Assembly (NCBI GenBank): GCA_964573505.1
Contig: CAZNMS010000320.1
Location: 1-9,881, forward strand
Length of the DNA stretch: 9,881 bases
Origin: AM-0621 sp964573505
GTDB taxonomy: Bacteria; Planctomycetota; Planctomycetia; Planctomycetales; Planctomycetaceae
Direction: 5' to 3'
Shown: positions 7,811 through 9,881 of the stretch, piece after piece
Layout: each line of letters begins with the position of its first letter
Numbering within the stretch: the first letter of the stretch is position 1
Made by a program: the position numbers and the translations under genes
The notes under the pieces: model-generated
What the model was told of the DNA's origin: nothing
Databases searched by the model: none
What the model saw: only the letters and a program-made list of their open reading frames with translations

Positions 7811-8015
7811 TCCGCCGCCCCTGGGCTTGCCCCAGGGGTTCAACGGCTTCTGCGCTAGTGTGGTGACTCACACAGATGGGGAATTCTGAATTAGCCGCTG
7901 GGCGCTAGCTCTCGGTTCAATTCGCTTAACCGTGGGCGAGCGCCCGGCGGCTAATTACCAGTAGCGCAGAAGCCGTTGAACCACCGGGACGAGCCCGGTG
8001 GCGGGGTGGGCGGCG
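7811..8015. repeat. Compound palindromic intergenic element (REP/MITE-like)
   Basis: Nested inverted repeats fill most of this gap. Outer arms of 21 bases at 7837-7857 and 7962-7982 are perfect reverse complements (core CAACGGCTTCTGCGC). Inner arms at 7889-7906 and 7939-7956 pair over 18 bases with a single U-G wobble (core TTAGCCGC). Each outer arm abuts its own hairpin with an 8-base stem and 5-base loop: CCCCTGGG/CCCAGGGG at 7818-7838 and CCACCGGG/CCCGGTGG at 7981-8001. CGCCGCCC (7813-7820) also pairs with GGGCGGCG (8008-8015). The left spacer (7858-7888) holds a small GTGTG/CACAC hairpin, whereas the right spacer is 5 bases. The modular palindrome and lack of coding content suggest a dispersed repeat, lying just after the metacaspase stop. 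It could also end transcription, but no T run follows the hairpins. Copy number cannot be judged from one window. Confidence 0.7.
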
Positions 8016-8033
8016 ACTCGGACGAGGATGGGC

Positions 8034-9476
8034 TTACTTTCGCAAGATGAACTCGGGAGAGATGTCGTCGATCAAGACCGGAGTCTGTTGACGTCCTGGC
8101 TCGCGAGCCTGCACGTAAGCCGGAACAGTCTTGCTCAAGTCTTCGAACAACGTCTTGGGTGTCACAGCTCGCGGAGACTTCTTCACATGCTCGAGCATGA
8201 AGTAGGTCAACACGGACAAGTCACCTTCCAGCCGTTCTAGCGACGGCTGACGAGCGGTCGACGAAGCCAGCAGCGAGACGCCTCGCTGACCAATGTCCTT
8301 CACCCGAGCGAACTCCAGGTCGAAGGCATCGGCTTTCGAGTCATCTCCAAAGCTCAGCGGTGACTTGGTGTTATTGGCAATCCAATTCAAGGACTTCGTT
8401 GACAACTTTTTCTCTTGAGTCGCCTGGCCGCCGGAGTGGCAGGTATCGAGCACGACAAACACGCGTCGTCCATCCAACTCTTGAATCCAGCGGCCAAACT
8501 GATCGTCAATAATGAGCGTGCTGCGCAGTTCTTCGATGGTGCCTTCCTTGGTGTCATAAGGCACCAGAACTTCATCCTGCCCGTCGGCTTCGTCCCCATT
8601 GTCGTCCGCGATACGGGCACCGTGGCCTGACCAATAGATAACAATTTCATCACCGGGCTTGGTCTTGCTCGCAAGCTCTTTGCGGATGGCTTGCTCAATC
8701 GCGGCACGCGTGGCTTTTTCGTCGGTCAGTACGATGACCTCTGAAAAGTTCCCTGCCGTCTTGAGCGTCTCGGCCATCGTCACTGCGTCCTTATGGCAGA
8801 CCTTCAATTGAGGGATGCCTGCCGATTGATAACGACTGATTCCAATGCAAACCGCAAGGCGACGCGGGCCTGTCTGAGGTGTTGGAGCTCCCTTTGCGAG
8901 AGTCTTGATCTCCACATTGTGCTCTGCCCAACGTCCGCTTTCTTGGCGTTTGACTTCCTCAACGAACATCGCACGGGCTCGCGACTGGGGCACTTCAACG
9001 AAGTCCTTGAGTCGTGCCAGATCGATCTCTTCACCCTTGAGCGGCGTCTCCGAAACGATGGCCTTCAGCATCTCGTTGCCAACAGGTTCTCCGGTGCGGA
9101 ACCTGAAAGAGCTGTCCGCACTGGGAACCTGGATGTCGGAGTTGGCTGGGATGCGACCGTCAGGATGGAACTTGTTGGGGAAGAGCAGGGCCGTCTTGCC
9201 GTCAGCTTGCAGGTACAAGAGGTAAAGATGCCCGGCCTTTTGAGAGCGAACTCGCACCGTCATCAAGTCACCAACTTGGTAAGTCCGGTCGGCGCGATCG
9301 ACAGCGACATGGACTGCAAAGCCCGGATTCGTATTGCGGACCTCTTCGACATACATCGCTCGCTCGCGCATATAGAGCGACCGCTCGGGAGTTTCCTGCC
9401 CCAATGCCAGCGGCTGAGAAGCCAGGCTGCCGATAGCGGCGGCAATCAAACCTTGTGTGAAAAGACTTACTTTCAT
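8034..9476 (-). CDS. Exported metacaspase-like protease (peptidase C14) with DUF4384-like domain
   Basis: Starting at ATG 9476 the product is 480 residues with a clean signal peptide (MKVSLFTQGLIAAAIGSLAS, cleavage near LALG-QE). An in-frame TTG at 9509 would add 11 residues before the signal and is less likely. Residues about 53-142 resemble DUF4384 (YQVGDLMTVRVRSQKAGHLYLLYLQ and ALLFPNKF), a beta-sandwich-type domain found in secreted bacterial proteins. The caspase domain runs from about 205 to 440: IYWSGHG with His285, VVLDTCHSGG with Cys346, and between them an acidic loop ADDNGDEADGQDE (290-302) typical of type I metacaspases. Asp344 before the Cys fits Arg/Lys P1 specificity. Both dyad residues are intact. 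A motif is duplicated around the DUF4384-like part: RAMYVEEV near 39-46 and RAMFVEEV near 168-175. The gene follows the PATQQQ-repeat gene by 91 bases on the same strand, so an operon is plausible. Confidence 0.92.
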   Translation of the reverse strand: MKVSLFTQGLIAAAIGSLASQPLALGQETPERSLYMRERAMYVEEVRNTNPGFAVHVAVDRADRTYQVGDLMTVRVRSQKAGHLYLLYLQADGKTALLFPNKFHPDGRIPANSDIQVPSADSSFRFRTGEPVGNEMLKAIVSETPLKGEEIDLARLKDFVEVPQSRARAMFVEEVKRQESGRWAEHNVEIKTLAKGAPTPQTGPRRLAVCIGISRYQSAGIPQLKVCHKDAVTMAETLKTAGNFSEVIVLTDEKATRAAIEQAIRKELASKTKPGDEIVIYWSGHGARIADDNGDEADGQDEVLVPYDTKEGTIEELRSTLIIDDQFGRWIQELDGRRVFVVLDTCHSGGQATQEKKLSTKSLNWIANNTKSPLSFGDDSKADAFDLEFARVKDIGQRGVSLLASSTARQPSLERLEGDLSVLTYFMLEHVKKSPRAVTPKTLFEDLSKTVPAYVQAREPGRQQTPVLIDDISPEFILRK

Positions 9477-9567
9477 GGTGCGAATCTTTCTTAAGAGAGG
9501 GAGAGACAATTGAGGGTGTCATTTGGCTAACAGACAGAGGATGTGTGTCGTTTGGGATTGGCGACGA

Positions 9568-9881
9568 CTACTTCTTCTGTTCCGGCTTGCTCTGTTGAGG
9601 CTTGCTGGGCAACGGAGCGACATAGATGGCCACATCGTCTTGGGCGAACTCGCCCAGCAGCTTCTTAACGTCGATGCTTTTCAACTCGGGTGGTACCGCG
9701 ACATCGTCCTGCAAGTAGCGCTGTAGCCATTCTTCCATTTGCTGCCGCTGCGATGGATTCCAACGGAATCCGATTCCAGCAGCCGTTACCGCACCGTCAT
9801 CAGGCAACAGCTGCTGTTGGGTCGCTGGCTGTTGTTGGGTCGCTGGCTGTTGTTGGGTTGCCGGTTGCTGTTGGGTCGCTG
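9568..9881 (-). CDS. C-terminal part of a Gln-rich repeat protein, 5' end outside the window
   Basis: The reading frame ends at TAG 9568-9570 and stays open to the right edge, so the N-terminus is missing and the visible part is about 104 residues. It starts with four PATQQQ hexapeptide copies, then a small folded-looking segment (GIGFRWNPSQRQQMEEWLQRYL, then ELKSIDVKKLLGEFAQDDVAIYVAPL) and a charged Gln/Lys-rich tail (SKPQQSKPEQKK). A TTG at 9807 could be mistaken for the start, but the repeat continues in frame upstream of it with only synonymous changes, so the real start is beyond the window. No known family is recognised. Its position 91 bases before the metacaspase gene suggests shared transcription and perhaps a partner role. 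The repeats and tail suggest a flexible, probably exported or surface protein, though its signal peptide cannot be seen. Confidence 0.7.
   Translation of the reverse strand, partial: ATQQQPATQQQPATQQQPATQQQLLPDDGAVTAAGIGFRWNPSQRQQMEEWLQRYLQDDVAVPPELKSIDVKKLLGEFAQDDVAIYVAPLPSKPQQSKPEQKK
9811..9881 (-). repeat. Tandem 18-base repeat coding for PATQQQ
   Basis: Four in-frame copies lie at 9811-9828, 9829-9846, 9847-9864 and 9865-9881 (the last cut by the window edge by one base). Each codes for Pro-Ala-Thr-Gln-Gln-Gln. All differences between copies are synonymous (CCA/CCG, GCG/GCA, CAA/CAG), so the hexapeptide appears to be kept by selection. The array may continue outside the window. Confidence 0.85.

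Noticed and set aside
7811..8015. tRNA or CRISPR array in the caspase intergenic region
   Set aside because: The stems are far longer than tRNA arms and there is no anticodon or T-loop consensus. The repeats are inverted and nested, not regularly spaced direct repeats.
8793..9494. Long plus-strand open frame of 233 codons opposite the metacaspase gene
   Set aside because: It lies antisense to a gene with a complete, well-recognised domain set, and shows no family motif and no clear ribosome binding site. It is best explained as a shadow frame of GC-rich coding sequence.
9568..9807. Complete 79-residue gene starting at TTG 9807
   Set aside because: The frame stays open upstream through the PATQQQ repeats to the window edge with only synonymous variation, so the TTG is an internal Leu codon.

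Overview
The window looks like chromosomal DNA from a planctomycete-type bacterium. The reasons are the mix of families: a long sigma-70-like factor coupled to a zinc-finger/TPR anti-sigma-like protein, two exported caspase-like proteases (one with a C-terminal SUMF1/FGE-sulfatase module, one metacaspase-like with a DUF4384-like domain), large exported coiled-coil and Gln-rich proteins, and a dispersed-repeat-like palindrome between genes. This placement rests on family content only; there is no rRNA or other marker gene. Most genes sample at about 58-65% GC, with a lower-GC stretch in the middle.

Layout. Plus strand, left half: a small exported Gln-rich protein (202-708); a sigma-70-family factor with unusual N- and C-terminal extensions (841-2178); and, overlapping it by ATGA, a membrane-anchored anti-sigma-like protein with an HxxxCxxC zinc motif, one membrane helix and a TPR-type C-terminus (2175-3404). 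A 530-base gene-free stretch follows, then an exported coiled-coil protein of unknown function (3935-5560). Minus strand, right half, in transcription order: the 3' end of a gene carrying PATQQQ repeats that runs off the window (9568-9881), an exported metacaspase-like protease (8034-9476), a roughly 200-base compound palindrome (7811-8015), and an exported caspase-SUMF1 fusion (5564-7663). The fusion gene converges on the coiled-coil gene with only 3 bases between the stop codons.

How the parts may work together. Both proteases keep an intact His/Cys dyad and both begin with signal peptides, so they should act outside the cytoplasm. The anti-sigma-like protein is predicted to place its TPR part on the same side of the membrane. 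One testable idea is therefore an envelope-stress or cell-death circuit in which exported caspase-like proteases and a membrane-held sigma factor are linked. This is inference: the window does not show that the two strands are co-regulated. The most notable structural signals are the compound palindrome, the drop in GC that begins near the domain junction inside the caspase-SUMF1 gene, and the duplicated RAM(Y/F)VEEV motif bracketing the DUF4384-like domain of the metacaspase.
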